From assembly GCF_001039355.2 (NCBI RefSeq), contig NW_019775824.1, forward strand, positions 762,832-826,831: DNA of 64,000 nt. Direction: 5' to 3'. Position numbers and translations under genes: made by a program. Source of the stretch: Lingula anatina (taxonomy: Eukaryota > Brachiopoda > Lingulata > Lingulida > Lingulidae). The notes below the pieces were generated by a model. That model was not told the origin of the DNA. It made no database searches and worked only from the letters and a program-made list of their open reading frames with translations. Every line of letters starts with the position of its first letter. The first letter of the stretch is position 1. Positions 13,671-27,300 of this stretch are shown piece after piece.

Positions 13671-13821
13671 TTATGTCTGAGAGAGGGAGTAAGTGATGTT
13701 AAAGTAACAGCCAAAACGAGGCGTGTCTATGGAAGATTGACGTCTAGCGTGTCGAACGGTTGTAAATTTACAAACTTTGATGGTGGACACCCGGAAACCT
13801 GTAAAGCTTTCCCAACAACAG
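13671..13821 (+). other. Candidate 5' non-coding exon of the delta-catenin gene
   Basis: The segment ends with a strong donor, CAACAACAG followed by gtatgaatc at 13822. It lies head-to-head with the DUF389 gene, roughly where a distant first exon of delta-catenin would be expected. The left boundary is arbitrary. The only support is the donor and the position. Confidence 0.2.
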
Positions 13822-16152
13822 GTATGAATCCATTGAAGTTTGTGGTTATTTCTCATTTTAAGAAACAACGTTTTTTATTTGACATGTAGCATTATCCTGT
13901 TGCTTGGAAGTTAAAACAGCCATAATTTTGAAATTATGTCTCCTCGAAGCGTGGGTCCTTCGCTATTATTCATCAAAGTTCATTTCGTAAGGAATTTGCA
14001 TGAATGTTTTTTTAAAAAGATTAGTTTCTTATATTTAAGTTATTGTTTACCGAAGGAGGAAATGTTGCAATTATGTATTTAAAGTGGTAGTTAACAGCTT
14101 TAAATTGTTATGGTTGGATTCTGGGTCACATCCGCCATATTCAAAACATGGCCGTCGAAAACAATGCGTTTTTTTGCCGGTCAGTAGGAGTGTTCCACCC
14201 ACATTCTGTAGACGCTTTGTGCGAATTGTACTAGGTTTGCACTTGAGTGAAATAGTATGTGTCTTTTTGTGTTGCCGTAGAAGTTTGATATCGCTCATCA
14301 TGTTAGCGCATATGACACGCATCGTGAATTATAGGTTAGTTTTAAATTATACAGTGTTGCTTTAAAGTTAAACCAACGACCACCCGAGGTGTCAGTGATG
14401 TTTCCTACTTTCACAGGAAAAATATTGTAACATTTCCATTACATTCATTTAACATATTTGTGTCTGGGTCTTTGAAATAGGATTAATAATTGAAAATTTT
14501 GGCTTATTCTCAATTTACTTAGTTGTCATTGGTTTGATTTTTCCATTTTGGTAATTTAACAGATTTTCAGATATTTTAAGTATTAATATCCTTCTTTTTA
14601 CAAAGCTAAATGTTTCATATCTTTCACAAATATCCATTACACCAAGAAACATACCTGAAGGTTCTGACCAAGATTGATAATTCTCTTCATACACACCATG
14701 AGCTGTATTCTATACTAGTAACTGTTTCATACTTTCATAGCAATTAAATTGTGGCAAAAAGGAAAGTTTCAATGAATTAGGTAATGTTATCAGAAAATGA
14801 TGGGCAATTATTGCAATGTTCATCCCTTACTGAGAATAAAATATGTGTTCCGTCTTTCAGTTTCTATAATTTAAAGAATTATGGTTACTTTTTTAAATCA
14901 CACATATATTTATATATTCAAACTTCGGTGGAATGCTACAGACAGGTTCATTGCTCAGGAAAAGTCTTTGTCTGTTTATCATTTCCTTTCTGACTAATCC
15001 TGTGGTTTTTACCATGTGTCAGGCCAAAGATAAACCTTCTCCAACTTACCAGTACCTTTACCTGCTGGGCTTATCAGTAAAAGACGTTTTTCATATTAAA
15101 TGTTTGAATCTGATTGCAACACATACTTGAGCACTCACATATTATGCTTGGATGATGGAATTCTGAGGTATTCTGTCAGACAGATTGAGGCAAGTCCAGC
15201 ATAGCACTGAAGTTTAATTATATCCTTTTTTACTGACCATAAGGTGAAATCAGCAATAAGTTATCTGATCTCATGCAGCAGTCTTTACCATTGGACAAAA
15301 TGAATTTGAAGTCGATCACAATTTGATTAATCCAATAGAGAAAATAAGGGACCTATAGGCTATTGTCAGAGTCACCTTGACAGATTATGTTAGTGTAGCA
15401 CTTGTATGAAGCCAATCGTCTTTCTAATTGAGATTTGTATAAAAAAATCATGATTTTTGCCCAGTGGGCATACATGAGAAGTTCTGATGAAAGGATACAA
15501 TACAGTTATTATCTTAAGTGAAGTCCCTGCGATATATAAAATACACCTGTTATAAAAAAGTTAAAGATTGGATAATTGTCTGTCTTCACCTGCACATGCA
15601 TTTGTACACTTTGCTGCAGGGTTTGTATTCATAATACACGCTAGTAACCTCTTTTACAAACTAGATCAGTTCTCCCCATACAATGACTCTGACTGAAATG
15701 TTCCTCAATCAAAGGGGGGGGGGGGAAAAGGAATGTGTCTGACTGTTAGTATAGCCTAATTTCCTTTGTATACATGTAGTGTAGATTAAGAAAATTTAAG
15801 TTGTATTGAAAGTATTTTTAAAAGAACATTTACTTACTTATAAACATGTAAACTATTGCTGAAATCATCACTTTATGAACCAGGTAAAAGTGGTAAAGCA
15901 TTCAAATTCTGTTAGTTCATATAAGCGCTGAAAGCAGTTTACATGACTGGCATCAGCTTCTGGGAAGGGGTGGTAATTAATCTGAGCCATAAATTCAGTA
16001 TTCATATGTAAATTATGGGGTTTTGTTGCTGCAGGGTTTATTGTTTTCAATCCAACCTGCTCATTATTTTCCTTATTCATAGCACACAGATTTAGAGTGC
16101 AAATTGAAACATTCAGCTCAAATATTAATATTGCTTTATTATTTTTTTTCAG

Positions 16153-16175
16153 GTGTACTGGATGAAGCAGTAGGG
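16153..16175 (+). other. Candidate 5' UTR micro-exon
   Basis: A long T-rich tract followed by ttttcag at 16152 looks like a strong acceptor. About 23 bases later GGG|GTGAGTATT looks like a strong donor. The piece GTGTACTGGATGAAGCAGTA contains a stop codon in one frame, so it would be untranslated or a regulated exon. Unproven. Confidence 0.2.
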
Positions 16176-17885
16176 GTGAGTATTTCAAAATAATGCTTTA
16201 CAGTGAAGAGTTATCATTTTGTGGTCTATAGAGGAAACATAGTTGCTTCAAGTTTACTCTACAACTATGTGAGCTTGACACAGAATTTGTGCCTCAAGGT
16301 ACATTTCCGTCAAATGAAAGCAGCAGCATTGAGTGTTATGTCTGAGTGCTGGACATGGACATCATGGTTTTCTATGGCAGTGGAAGGCACAAACAGCAGT
16401 GCCAATGGCTGATGGTGGAGTGCTCATGTTGTGTGGATACATATGATGTATATTTCATGGGATACAAGAACTGCTAGTGGGCAGTTTGCCTATAAGTATC
16501 GCTTACTGACAGCATTGAAATAGATACTAACACTCAACTTGATGAAACAGCATTGGACAGGGGTCACCTTGGCCAGGACATTACAACATTGCTCAGTATG
16601 TGGCAGCATTGTCAAAGAGATATCTCACTCTGGATTAGGCAACTCCATTTTAAAAGGAAGACTAAACTAGGATATTGGCAGCAGTGAAGAGGAGTTTTTC
16701 TCAGGATATTGGAGTTTTTTATTAAGTGATTGCTTGTTATGGAAGTGATAGCATTATTCAGTAGTTTTATTGCTCACCCCCAATGCTGCTGTTATAGGGA
16801 CATCATGCCATGAATAGGAGGGCAACAAAACACCAGTATTCTGTTCCCAAATAAATTGATTGTGATGCAGCAAGATCAATTTTTTTATATATATCGATAG
16901 CAATTGAGTGACAGGGCTTGTTTTGTAGCATACACAGTATTATAAACTCTTTTACATTTGCTGTTATACTCATTTATTTTAAAATTCTTATTTGCTTGGT
17001 ATGTCTGCAGTACTGGTTTCATAAAATACTGTGTGCACCAGGGTTATTTCACTTTGCACATGTTAGAGAGTGTGCAGGTTTACTGAAAGGAAATGTTAGA
17101 TATTTCCTTTTTGGCTGAGCTTTTGAGTAAGCAGCTGGTGGAAGGCAAATAACATGAAGACACACCTGAAATCACGAGCCATCATGTGGGGAGACTACTG
17201 AAGATTTTGGCTACGTTTAGCAGTGTTAACACTTAGTATATATTTTCAAAGTACAGAGTTTCACCTATTCTATATTTTACCACTAAGGTGGATGCAAAGG
17301 TTGAAAGTCACATAATTTAAACAGAAACATGCTTAATTGTGCATGCTTCAGTTCCGTGTTTACTTGGAAAATATGGTGTTATGTCAGAGGAACTTGCTTT
17401 TGAAATGGAATCAGGAAGGTTTTCTCCAAGCAGTTACATTTGTTTGCCAACTAGACCAGGTTTCAGTTTATTATATGTTCCATAATGTTCAAATTCATCT
17501 CAGTAGGGTGGGGAATGGTATTAGATAGGCAAAGGTGAAAGATCAGTTGAACAGTGTGATAGACATGTCTTTTAGTAAATTACTGAAACAGAATAACATA
17601 ATAGAATAGGCAGGGCATTTGATATCTCAACTTCTCAGGCATCATGTGGAATTCAGTAGCAGATGATCAGGAGTCTTGTGTTTTTCAGAATTGTTAAAAA
17701 TTAAATTCCCAAGCTTGAATTTCAGGACAGGTGGCTGTAGAGCTGCATAACCCACATTCACTGAAAGTTTAAAAAGTTACTGGTGTTTCTGTCCTTGGTA
17801 TGGTAACAAGTAAAACAAAAAACAGAAAGAAATATAAGTCATTATTTGCATCACGTATATTATCTGTACTCTGAAGCCAGACTGA

Positions 17886-18139
17886 GGGCTCATTCCCAGT
17901 GAAGCTATCGATTTACGTAGACCGATCCAACTCCGCTGGGACTCTCGCTGAATGTAATCGGATTAATATACCTACTTCTGGAATTGAGTAGATACAGAAA
18001 AACTGGTGATTATATGAGTATGTTGGGAACAAGAGGAGGCATGTTAATCTGGTAATCTGCTTGCATTCAGCGAGAGTCAATCTTTGTAGTTAGGATTGGA
18101 TCGATCTACGTAGAACAATAGTTTCAATGGGAATCAGCC
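17886..18139. mobile_element. Harbinger-related MITE, diverged family (254 bp)
   Basis: The termini GGGCTCATTCCCAGTGAAGC and TTTCAATGGGAATCAGCC, with CGATC blocks inside, resemble the 214-234 bp family elsewhere in the window. The long inner arms (GGGACTCTCGCTGAATG at left, CATTCAGCGAGAGTCAATC at right) pair with each other and are not shared with that family. Flanks are TGA (17883-17885) and TTA (18140-18142), an imperfect three-base duplication. Confidence 0.65.
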
Positions 18140-21100
18140 TTAAGTCATATCAGCAATCTGTCAGGAGAAGTCACCAAAAGATCTCTCCATTTTGCTAAAT
18201 CATAAATTGGATCTAAAAGTATAAGGTACACTTGTAGGATAAATGCATTGTGTGTGGTTGGAGATGGAAGGTTTTGATATATCTAAATACAGCTTGTTAA
18301 AGGCCTTGCTAAATAGACCTGTGCCAGATATCACTTGAGATTATCATTACAGCACTTCAGCACTGAATCACACTCTGAACTTCATGTCTGTGTTGGCAAG
18401 TAACACATACTGATAAGTGTGGAATGCTACAACACAGTCAAAGTTTTCAGGTGTTCTCTCTGTAATGTAAGATGATCAAAACAGGGTGTAACCAATTGCA
18501 TACTTCTAGCTAACCTTCTCCCTGTAGTTCTAGCAGTTTCTGTCTTGTTAGAGATCAGACTATGACAGGATAACCAGAGATAAAATGGATGTGTCAGTTC
18601 TATTGTGCTCAGTGGTGGGGATAATGGGTAGTCTGACCCAGTCTGTGCTTGACTAGACTATACCATGCAGGTTGATAGGTGTGTGCAGCATTGGAAATGG
18701 CTTGATTTATACAAATTGACTCTTTGTGCTTTGTGCCCTTATGCCTGTATTGTTACCTATTAATGCAAACTTTGATAAAGATTGATTATTATTTACTCCA
18801 ATATAATTATAACTTTGTAGTGTGATAAAGGTCTATGGAAGAATAGAAAATCTTGTCTTTTTGGAAAAGTAATTTTCATGTTAAAATTATTTATGCTTAT
18901 TAAGACTTTTTCTTTCCCTTTCCACTGCACCTAAAATCCATGCCCAGAATGTCTGAAATTTAACTGGAACTAAGAAACCAGTGTATAAAGGAAATGGTTT
19001 TGAGTTACAGTTAGTAGAAGCAATGCCTCGAGCCTTGTTAGAGTTTAGACCAACTAAAAAGCTGTTCATTGGAAAAAATGATTGAGTCATATTACATTGT
19101 AATCAGACATATTCCCAGCCGACTTGTGGTTTTCACTTTACCTGCATGATTAGTTGCCCAGCGCACACATACAAATAGTGAATTATATCAGCGCGACAGG
19201 TTGGCTTTCCTTTCCTTTTTTTCATGCCAATTTTATGTACGGGATTAAGCACTTAAATGCTGACTGCAGTTATTGCAATGCATTTCTCTCTATTGCCTAC
19301 AAAAATATTTCACCGAAGGAGTCACAAACAAAATCCAGCACCTCTGTTCATTATATGGGAAATCTTTGTATGTACAAAAGGTCTGAATGAATAAGCACTT
19401 ACTTGCTTTACCCAGACAAATGCAGGGTTGAATAAATATATATTGAAAATGGCAGGCCAATACTGCAAAGGCCATTGGCTATTAATGAATTAGACATTGT
19501 AAAGGATTGATATATAGACTGAGAAAGCCCCCTATTTCTTGGTGTTATATAATACACACAGAGTGATTTTATTTACCCATTTGATACACAGACCATACAT
19601 CTTTGAGAAAGTATCAGTTTGGTATCGTTCAGTGGTTTGGTATGAGTAATAGAAGAGTGGTCATCACAGGGGTGACCAATGCTATATGCAGTTTGTTAAC
19701 AATGTACAGGGCATCTGAAAGATTTAATTCCCTGTCCCTGTGCAGTTATGGTGAAGTGATGTCATCACCATACAAAACTGAGTTTGTAACAACACATGCT
19801 AGACTGACATGGTGGAGTGCCCCTAGACCTTAGATGCTCTAATGTAATTGAGAAACTGTATTCGCTTGTTAAGTTGTGTTCAAGCAATACATCAGCCCGA
19901 AGATATTGATGTGGCTTTCAATTAATATATTGTTTCTGGCTGGTAAACTGGATACGATATAAACCTGTCTTTGTATATGTACCCTTAACACTTCAATTCA
20001 GCCTCAAGTAGAATATATCTGATGCCAAGTCTGGGCTTCTATGCAGATTGATATCTAAATTAGTGAGGTAATTACTTTGATTTTCTTTTTGTTTTGTAGT
20101 CATTACCTTGTAAGTACGTATATGAATGGTCATTACTTTTTTGTTTGGTTCATTTAATTTTACTTAACTGAAAAGTATCCTATATGGGTCCCGGGATCAA
20201 ATTTTCTTTCAATGATTTATACCCATTTCAATCTTAATGTTCAGTTTTAAATATCTGGACATGTTTTCCTGTACATTATAAAAGGAAATCTAAAAATTAC
20301 TAAGCAATTTTTTAAAACCTGTATTATATACTTTTGATGAAAAATATTAAATGTGGATATTAGTTTTCTAGTAAGAGAAAAATTAAAACATTCCAATAAT
20401 CTTGATTTTTTTCAACTCAAATTGCTAAGTGCAAAGTAGTCTGGTGTTATTGATTGCATTTTGATTAAATTACAGTACACTTACAACTCTTAGATCGCAT
20501 GTAGTTTACTTTGAAAAGGTACTGTCTTTCCCAAAAAATATATGAACAATTTGGGAAAGCATTCCATAGTTGTGTCAGGGGTTAAGTCTTAACATGTGAT
20601 AATACCAAGACGCTGAGACATACTGTTGACATAATTAATCCAAGTAACACCAACCTTCAACTCACTCACCTACTAAGATTGTCAAAAATGTGACAGCATG
20701 ATAACATGTACAGAGCTTTTGGAATTTATAGAACTAGTCCACTCAAGTCAAAATTTGAGTTTAATACGACCCACAGTTTGTTTTGTATTTGGTTTTTGGT
20801 TTTACTTATTTGGACATTTAGTTTTAGTGTGTGTTAAGAAAGACACAAAATTTATGGGGTCTTTTTGTCTGTATTTTATGGCTTTTGTAAGACATTTCAG
20901 CATTAGGAAGAAAGGGAATAGTTGTGATTTCCAGTGGAGGAGATTGTGGAAGGTTGCTATGAAACACATTTCAGGACATCTTTATATAGCTGTATGCAAA
21001 CTTCAAAATTTCTGTTTATGAAATACAAAAGGTTTTTAAAGGAGGGGCCCTTATGTCTTTGTCTACAGAGATTTGTGAAATATTTACATATGTCAGACTT

Positions 21101-21536
21101 TTGTTCCTGTAGTCATTGAGGGGACATTCTTGGCCTGGGTCACATTGATTTATATTGGATACCAACTTGAGTAGGTTGGGTTAAGTCAACAGAATGCAGT
21201 ATGCAAATACCAGTGGTTTAAAAAAATACCTGGGTGACGCAGTTCAGTTGACTCATAGGTATATGCTTAGCTTTGTTGAACACGGAGTTCCCAGGTCTAC
21301 TGTTCAGGTAAACTTGTCTCACCTGACTTGATGTGCATTAAGGAGCAGGATACATGGCTGCTATAAATATATCTTCTTGTCACTTCTTCGTATGTCATAG
21401 TTGATCTGCCTTGGTATTTTATAAGTAGTCTTCTGTTTGTTAGGTATAAAGTATGATCGTACTTTTAATAATGTAGCTTCTGTGTGTGATAGAGGAATGG
21501 CAAGATATTTATCACCTTCAAGATTGGTCTTAGTTA

Positions 21537-23189
21537 GTACCACCAGCGTGTACGCTGGCGGTACTCATGGTTTTAGTCCCGACCCGTGTCGTACGGCTCC
21601 GTTGGCTCCGCCGGCTCCGTGTTCTGGCGCCGGATACAAGTCACCGTTACCGCTTCTCCTCCTACACTGCACGGACCTGTGTCCCCATCTCTGGGATTTA
21701 GGTTACATATAATCTCAACTTGAACCCCCTGTTTTTTTGGTCTCAGTCGGTGCATTGGCCTGGGCGTGACGCTCATGGAAATGCACCCTTGTCAAAATTT
21801 TTGAAAATTCAATGCCAAATATCTCCCAAACTGAAGGAATTATGGGAAAAATTACTATAGAAGTCTGACCAAAAGTCATATATGAGGATTTCAAATATGC
21901 CTTTGGATTTGACCTTTGACCTTTATTTCAAGGTCAAACGGGCCAAAATTTTCTAAAAATGGGACTTTTTTTGCAGATTTTTTTTTGCATTTTTATTTGT
22001 GCCGAATTTCAGAAACTACACAGGCTTAAGCACTCATATTATGATGAGGGAATGCAATTAGGGACTCCTTTCAACTTTGGGAGTTTGGGGTCAATCGGTG
22101 CATTTTCATGGGAGAAACGGTCATAAGATGCTGAAACTGAAAACTCTCCCTAATTCTGGAACCGTAAATGCTAGAGACCTCTCGTTTTTTGCATTTTGTA
22201 GAGCTTGTCAAGCGCAATACTGGAAGTGGTGTCCGTTTTTTTGTTTGCGATACGGCCAAGGAGCACATCTGAGCAATATTCAGTGGTGAAAATAAAATGT
22301 GAAATACTCCAAAAGTAGCAGAGATACACCCATAGTTACTATTGAACTTGAATAGGAAGTCATATACTGGCAATCTGTGACCTTGAAGTTGACCTTTGAC
22401 CTACTTTTCACCATGAACTGAACTTTGCAATTTTTCCATCAATTATATCTCCAAAACTAGCAGAGGTACACCCATAGTTACTATTGAACTTAATTAGGAA
22501 GTCATATACTGGCAATATAACTGTGACCTTGAAATTGACCTTTGACTTTCTTTTCATGATGAACTGCACTTTGCACATTTTCTGGCCTTAATATTTCCAA
22601 AACTGGCAAAGATATTCCCAGAGTTACTATTGAACTTGAATAAGAAGTCACATACTGGCAATCTACATGTAACTGTGGCCTTGAAATTGACCTTTGACCT
22701 ACTTTTAACCATGCACTGAACTTTCCAATTTTTCTATCCCTTTTATCTCCAAGACTAGCAGAGATACACCCATGGTTACTTTTGAACTTGAATAGGAAGT
22801 CATATACTGGCAATCTAACTGTCAATTTGAAATTGACCTTTGACCTTCTTTTCACCATGAACTGAACTTTGCAAACATCTATCCCTTACATTTCCAAAAC
22901 TGGCAGAGATAGGCCTATTTCTTTCTTTCAGTATATATGGAACACGGATAACACATTTCAAAGAAAACTGACAAGCTTATTGTCTTGAAATTCAGCTTGA
23001 TCAGACAATTTTTATAAAAGTTGTGCTGTCTTTTGCTTTTTTTTTTTTTTTTTTTGGGGGGGGGGGGCATATTTCTTGTCTTGTTTATTGCATTTTGAAG
23101 AGCTTGTCAAACACAACACTGAACACTGGTGGTTGTTCCTGTTTGTTTTTGGTTTTCTGTACGATTGCGCTTACTCCAGCTGGTGGTAC
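21537..23189. mobile_element. Possible composite non-autonomous repeat element
   Basis: An 11-base inverted pair, GTACCACCAGC at 21537-21547 and GCTGGTGGTAC at 23179-23189, bounds a region unlike its surroundings. It holds a CG-rich patch at about 21540-21690, the 145-bp tandem repeats, and a word repeated near both ends of the array (GCATTTTG(T/A)AGAGCTTGTCAA at about 22190 and 23090). No transposase is visible. The boundaries are a guess. Confidence 0.35.
22307..22912. repeat. Tandem repeat, about 145-bp unit, about 4 copies, each with a DR1-like motif
   Basis: Units starting with CCAAAACTAGCAGAGATACA-like sequence recur at about 22307, 22450, 22595, 22747 and 22891. Each unit goes on to CATAGTTACTATTGAACTTG, AGGAAGTCATATACTGGCAA, CCTTGAAATTGACCTTTGAC and a block like ACCATGAACTGAACTTTGCA. 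The last unit is truncated. The copies differ by scattered substitutions and small indels, so the array is not recent. Confidence 0.85.
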
Positions 23190-24368
23190 AATATCCGGAG
23201 GGGGTATCGCCTCTCTGATCCTCTAGTTTTTTTTTCTTTTAGTGTGTAGTGGTTTATCAGAAGCACCACTATTTTCTTTTCAAAGCAAAGTGTGGTAACC
23301 TTCAGTTTTGTAAGAAAATTTACATCATTAATGTCTGTGTGCTAGAATACTAATGTATTGACAACATAAAGCAAATAGGTTTCCACTTCTTCACACATGA
23401 AAAACTGACTCCGGTAATATTACCGTTAAGGAAAAAAATCTTCCTTAACTGAATGTACCTTCACACTGGAGCCAAGCCAACATCTGATAAGCATGCTGCT
23501 TTATTGAATAAGGCCTTTGATCCAACATAGCTGCTTTGAGATTATAGAGCAGTAAAGTTTAAACAAGGTGCTTTCATTTGCTTTGGTTGTAAACTTTAAC
23601 AAATAACGGAATTCAGTTTGAATTAAAAAGAAAATATGTGCTTTTATGCTAGAGTTATTTTTGCCTTAATTCAACAGCCTTGAATTACCATATTGAAATT
23701 GACTGTTGATGTTGACATTTTGTAATTTGTGTAGCATCATTTTACCAAAATGTATGGTTTAATTTCCAGTTAACAGTATCAGAATACATGCATTTGTTGT
23801 TTAGGTAACTTCCAGATATCTGTTTTAACTTGTATTGAATCTTTTATGTGCAAACAGGTATTTCAACTATATTTTAAAAAGTGGCAGATGATCTATTGCC
23901 TGTGCCCAGCCATTAAACCTACTGAGAATTTGAATGTTTGTAGCAGTCTTATTGTTATAAGACTGATATGTTGCGCCTTAGCTCAGGGGAGTGACTTATT
24001 GGTCTGCATTTTATTGAGAATGCATAATTTGTCTCTAGCTATGAAATGTAATTCACTTTTCATTATTTTCACTGCCACCATGATCAAGATATTGTCCTGT
24101 ATTAAGGATGTATGCTGACCCCTATTTCTTTCACAGTACAAAATAAGACTCACTGTGTTTAGGTTATACCTATTAAAGGTGCTAATCTTGATTTAAACTC
24201 TCTTCCTTTAAACTTATTTTTATTGGTGAAGGGATGCAGAGACTTGCAGCTTAAGATTCTTATTACTAACTGCACTAATTGGCTTATTTATTCTTTTTTC
24301 CTTTTTTAGGTGTAGTAGAACAATTTTAGTGTTTTGTTTCTGTAAAGCCCTCACTGCCCAGTCCAGCA

Positions 24369-27300
24369 ATGCCTGCCGGCCAGCATGAGCCAATATTGAC
24401 CCAGTCCTATAGGCAACATTCCTCGCTCACTAACGGGGACGAGTCTGCTGCCAGCATCCTACAGTCTGTTAAAGAACAGGTTGGTGGGGTGTTTTGAGTG
24501 ATGCTTTATTTTTGCAAAAATATTTTAAAAGTTGCTTATGCTTTATACCAGAAAGGATTTATTAAACCTAAACTGCAGGCACAAAATAAGATCAAACAAA
24601 CTGTGCTGATACACATACTGCCTATATGTTGGATAGATTAATGCAACACATGACTGTTGTTAATGGGGTTGGATTACTGAAAGCAAACTTAGTATATATG
24701 AACAAAACATTAAGACAGCACCCTGTTTTCTCCCCCCAGGAAGCCCAGTTTGAACAGTTAACCAGAGAGCTAGAAGCTGAACGGCAAAGTGTAGCCAATC
24801 AGCTGGAGAGGGTAGGTGGCTTTTAACTTGCACAAAGCACGAGGTCCTCACTGGACTGGGATTGAGAGTGACTTTCTACACCCTGGCTTGTTGTTTTATG
24901 TGGATAATTAAATCTGACTTTCACTTAACCTTAAGCATTGGAATTTAACCCCAGGCTTTTTCTTAACCACTTAAACCCATGTTTTAAGCTCTTGTACAAG
25001 AACAAGGAGTTTGAGAAATGCTTAAAAAGTTTGACATTGAAAACTCCTGTACTGTTTGCTAAGATCCAAGTATATTGTTTAGTCTACTGGATCATCATTA
25101 TACTGAAATGCCAAAGAAAGTTTCCAAACAATTTCCACTCATGATTTAATCTGACTTCTTCTATTGCCCCTTTATGTTTTAATAACATAAAACATTGTTG
25201 TATGAGAAACCAATGTCATCTGATTATTGTATATCCTAAACACCCAGTTTGTCAGTAGTAGCATGGTTTAATATGACAACAGTGCATTCCATCCCGCATG
25301 TACGATTGCTGCTTTGGCTTAATATTGCCCATTTTTCATTGGCTGTAGTGTAAACTTGGGAGTGAGACGGCTAGCATGAGCAGCATTAGCAGTACAGATG
25401 ATTCTTTTCATTGGCGAGGACAGCAAACACAAACCACAGATTCTCATTTTGATGAAGATGATGGTCAGGATGAGCAAGATGATAGTAAAATGAGTGGAAC
25501 ACAACTTGTTGATTCCTGTTTGTAAGTGTCACTTTTACTGTGTGTGTGCGTGTGTGTTTTCACTTTTAAAAGACTTAAAAACCATAATATCTGTCTGGCA
25601 CAGTGGTTTTTCAACCATGTTTAAAGGTGACAGCTAATATTTCCATGTTTATTTGCACATACAATTTGATGCAAAGGTCCTTATATCATGTATTTGTCTA
25701 TGAATGGTAATAGAATTTTGCATGTTTCAAATTACTAACACCTATTAACATCAACCTGAATTAGAAAGAAATGTGAACAACAACAGAAGAGCATGAACTT
25801 AGCAATGTTATTTATAAATCAAAGGAGGCTTTAGACTAGCCCGTGCAAAGCTTAAAAAAAAAAAGCAACAGGTGGTCACTATAGTATATCACACATTTGT
25901 AAAGTGAGTAGGAACACAAAACCATTTATAAATCAGGTATTTTATCTGCAGGATGATGTGTGTGTGTATGCCAGGAGCTTAACTGGGAAAATAACTGCTC
26001 TCGAGGCCACATGTTTTTTTGTGTCCCCAGCAACAAAAACGTGGCACCCCTATATTTAATTTAAAGTCTGATGACTAATCCAGATAAGTTTTGAAAATAT
26101 TATGCTCGACAGGCACATATTTCAGATGACTTGAGGCTTAATGGCAATGTTTGTCCTTCAAGAGAATTTTATTTACATCATCTGGTTTTTCTGAAAAACT
26201 GTGTATTACATGTAGAAAATTAATTTTGTAGCTTGTTTTTACTTTAGAGGATTAAAGAAATAAATATCCTCTTACTCTGTAGTTTTTTACATACTAGTAA
26301 CCTTAAATGTTGGTTACAATGATAGAATTCTATTCAGGTGAAATCATTATTTCATCATCATGCACTGACATTTTCTGTCTGAAGGCAAAATCAAGACTTC
26401 ATGTATTTTTAGAAACAAAGTAGAGGTAAAAGCAAAGTGCTCTTTAAGTCAAGGATACACATATTCTGTTTCTAATGGATTTCTCCTCACATCACTTTAG
26501 AATTATAAAATGCAATTAGAAATTATATACATAAAGTAGCCTAATACACCTGTTGCTGCTGATGTAATGCCAGAGTCCCGTTAGAGGTGGTAAAGGTGTC
26601 ATTTTTTCCTATCATTATTCAAGTCATTGGCATGTAATGTGTACGTGACACTCTACACAAATGAAATTAGAATAAAATTACCACAAATGTGACATCTGTT
26701 AGTGCTTGGGGCATATAGCAAATCTCCTTAATGTTGGACAATGGCAGGTTAACTCAATACCAGAGTGGTTAACACAATTGCATGTATATATGATGTTTCT
26801 AACTCAGCATGTTGTGTGTACAGTCACTAATATGTTGTTTAATATGCTTTTGTTTCTGAAGGGCTGAAGAGAAAAAACGAATCATGGAGATTCATCCTCA
26901 ACGGTAATGGTTAAGCGTGAAAATGACCACTGGTCAAGTGTGTTGGCAACTATATATTATTAGGCACCTATGCCTTCAGAAGGCTTCTTTGTACCTGAAC
27001 ACTGCTTTTCTCCAATGTTGTACTTTGAACAACTGTCATAGTGCAGCTTTGGCTTTTTTGTTTAGTAGCAACTGTACATTTTTGTTGTTTCCCATGTATA
27101 TGTATACTTACAATTCAGTTTAATGACCTGTGTGTGAATTTATTCATTTCAAAAAGGTCCACCAGATGATGCTTTTCAAGTTTTATAATTTGAATATAGT
27201 CTGCCAAGATAATCAGTATTAACAACTCCAACTCCAAGTCCTCTTTTTAGCACACATTCTAAGGTGCACTTCCTTGTAGCAGATGAACATATTTGCAAAA

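Larger units (their letters stand above)
13822..24310 (+). other. Long non-coding stretch, probable first intron of delta-catenin
   Basis: About 10.5 kb without any convincing coding exon. It holds a tiny possible exon at 16153-16175, a Harbinger-related element at 17886-18139 and a repeat complex at 21537-23189 with 145-bp tandem units. G-runs occur at about 15714-15724 and 23057-23067. Open frames in this stretch lack conserved domains and splice support. Large first introns are usual for delta-catenin genes. Confidence 0.45.

Noticed and set aside
21573-21776. CG-rich open frame of 67 residues (minus strand)
   Set aside because: No domain, no splice context, and it lies inside a repeat-like element.
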